Made by a program: the position numbers and the translations under genes
From: a bacterium
GTDB lineage: Bacteria; Oederibacteriota; PGYV01; DSBP01
Length of the DNA: 6,264 bases
Assembly: GCA_011049465.1 (NCBI GenBank)
Contig: DSBP01000024.1
Location: forward strand, 1 to 6,264
Direction: 5' to 3'
The notes under the pieces: model-generated
The model's database searches: none
Seen by the model: the letters and a program-made list of their open reading frames with translations, nothing else
What the model was told of the DNA's origin: nothing
Shown: piece by piece, positions 5,836-6,264 of the stretch
Layout of the letters: every line of letters starts with the position of its first letter
Position numbering within the stretch: position 1 is the stretch's first letter

Positions 5836-6264
5836 AGCTGCTGTGTTTATTATTGTCTTTACGGCAGTGTTTTGTGTGTATCTGGCACTGAAGGGAGGGG
5901 AACAGGCGCCGGCTGCTGTTGTAGTCTCCGCAAAGGCGCTGATAATAGGGGCTGCTTTTCTTATCAAGGATACAGAGCCGCTGTACTTCGCGCTCTTTTC
6001 GGGGTTTGTAATCATATTAGCCTTCCCTGCTTTGCCGGCAGTAACGTCAAAATCGCGGGAGCGCATGGTTTTTCTGGTAATAGCTGTTCTTTTGTCGTTT
6101 TCTGTCTTTACAGGATGTTCCCAAAAAGAAATTTTCATGCCGGAAATTAAGGGGGAGATTAAGCTTAAATACGCGCCCGGAGGCACGGCCCAGTCGCCCA
6201 AAGGGAACCTGCTTGTCGGCAGCGAGACAGGCTCAAACATAACCATTTACTCAATCAAGGATGG
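5828..6264 (+). CDS. Membrane-anchored protein with lipobox-like site and possible beta-propeller, cut at right edge
   Basis: The frame is open from the ATG at 5828 to the window end (145 codons seen), so the gene is incomplete. Hydrophobic segments lie at about 4-20, 29-46, 51-70 and 80-96. The last is preceded by the basic KSRER (75-79) and ends in FTGC with C97, resembling a lipoprotein signal. Downstream, SPKGNLLVGSETGSNITIYS (123-142) looks like the first blade of a WD40- or PQQ-like beta-propeller, probably outside the membrane by the positive-inside rule. The SD is AAGGA at 5811-5815, with a long spacer of 12 nt. Overlap with the previous gene favours coupling. A lipoprotein starting internally, at TTG 6032 or ATG 6065, is possible, but neither has a good SD. 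Function is unknown. Confidence 0.65.
   Translation, partial: MAEAAVFIIVFTAVFCVYLALKGGEQAPAAVVVSAKALIIGAAFLIKDTEPLYFALFSGFVIILAFPALPAVTSKSRERMVFLVIAVLLSFSVFTGCSQKEIFMPEIKGEIKLKYAPGGTAQSPKGNLLVGSETGSNITIYSIKD

Noticed and set aside
5413..6064. Resemblance of the small membrane segments to a split YhhN/TMEM86-type lysoplasmalogenase
   Set aside because: The hydrophobic pattern is vaguely similar, but the conserved acidic motifs of that family are not visible. Resemblance in hydrophobicity alone is not evidence.
5872..6150. Plus-strand open frame of 92 codons in another frame
   Set aside because: It is out of frame with the 5828 gene, is Cys/Gly-rich without pattern and has no SD.
5773..6246. 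Minus-strand open frame of 157 codons at the right edge
   Set aside because: It opposes the coupled plus-strand frame at 5828, which has hydrophobic segments and an overlap start. The minus frame has no SD or motif I recognise.
1..6264. CRISPR arrays, tRNA or rRNA genes, insertion sequences, phage or toxin-antitoxin genes
   Set aside because: I saw no regularly spaced repeats, cloverleaf-like stretches, transposase motifs or terminal repeats. Nearly all sequence from 240 onward is explained by metabolic, Sec and membrane genes.

Overview
The window is bacterial: it has Shine-Dalgarno-led, tightly packed genes, sigma70-type promoters and a SecD/SecF pair. Coding density is high. Ile is often ATA and Arg often AGG, and GC is moderate. 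I cannot name the phylum. A possible lipoprotein signal at the right edge is compatible with a diderm, but that is weak evidence.

Layout. Positions 1-239 look like a divergent control region. On the minus strand there is a TTGAAA-17-TATAAT promoter (95 to 67), two adjacent palindromes over its expected start site, a small hairpin and a good Shine-Dalgarno (SD) site. These lead to an ATG at 9..7 whose gene leaves the window to the left. On the plus strand there is an exact consensus promoter, TTGACA-17-TATAAT (132-160), with a leader of about 72 nt before the first gene. From 240 to the right edge all genes run on the plus strand in close succession, with gaps of 1-55 bp or short overlaps, so they look like one operon.

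The first gene (240-2039) is the most unusual item. It fuses a ribokinase-type PfkB sugar kinase (about residues 1-310) in frame to the N-terminal, thiamine-diphosphate-binding half of a split transketolase (about residues 325-599). The next gene (2024-3040) overlaps it by 16 bp and encodes the C-terminal transketolase half, with an added Lys-rich tail. Together they would give a transketolase carrying a tethered sugar kinase. If the kinase makes ribose-5-phosphate, it would feed directly into the non-oxidative pentose phosphate pathway.

Next come secD (3042-4382) and secF (4438-5361), the proton-driven accessory subunits of the Sec translocon. No yajC precedes them. After secF are two genes I do not recognise. 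One encodes an Ala-rich polytopic membrane protein of about 140 residues (5413-5835). The other overlaps it by 8 bp (5828 onward) and runs off the right edge. It encodes several hydrophobic segments, the last ending in a lipobox-like FTGC, followed by what may be the first blade of a beta-propeller.
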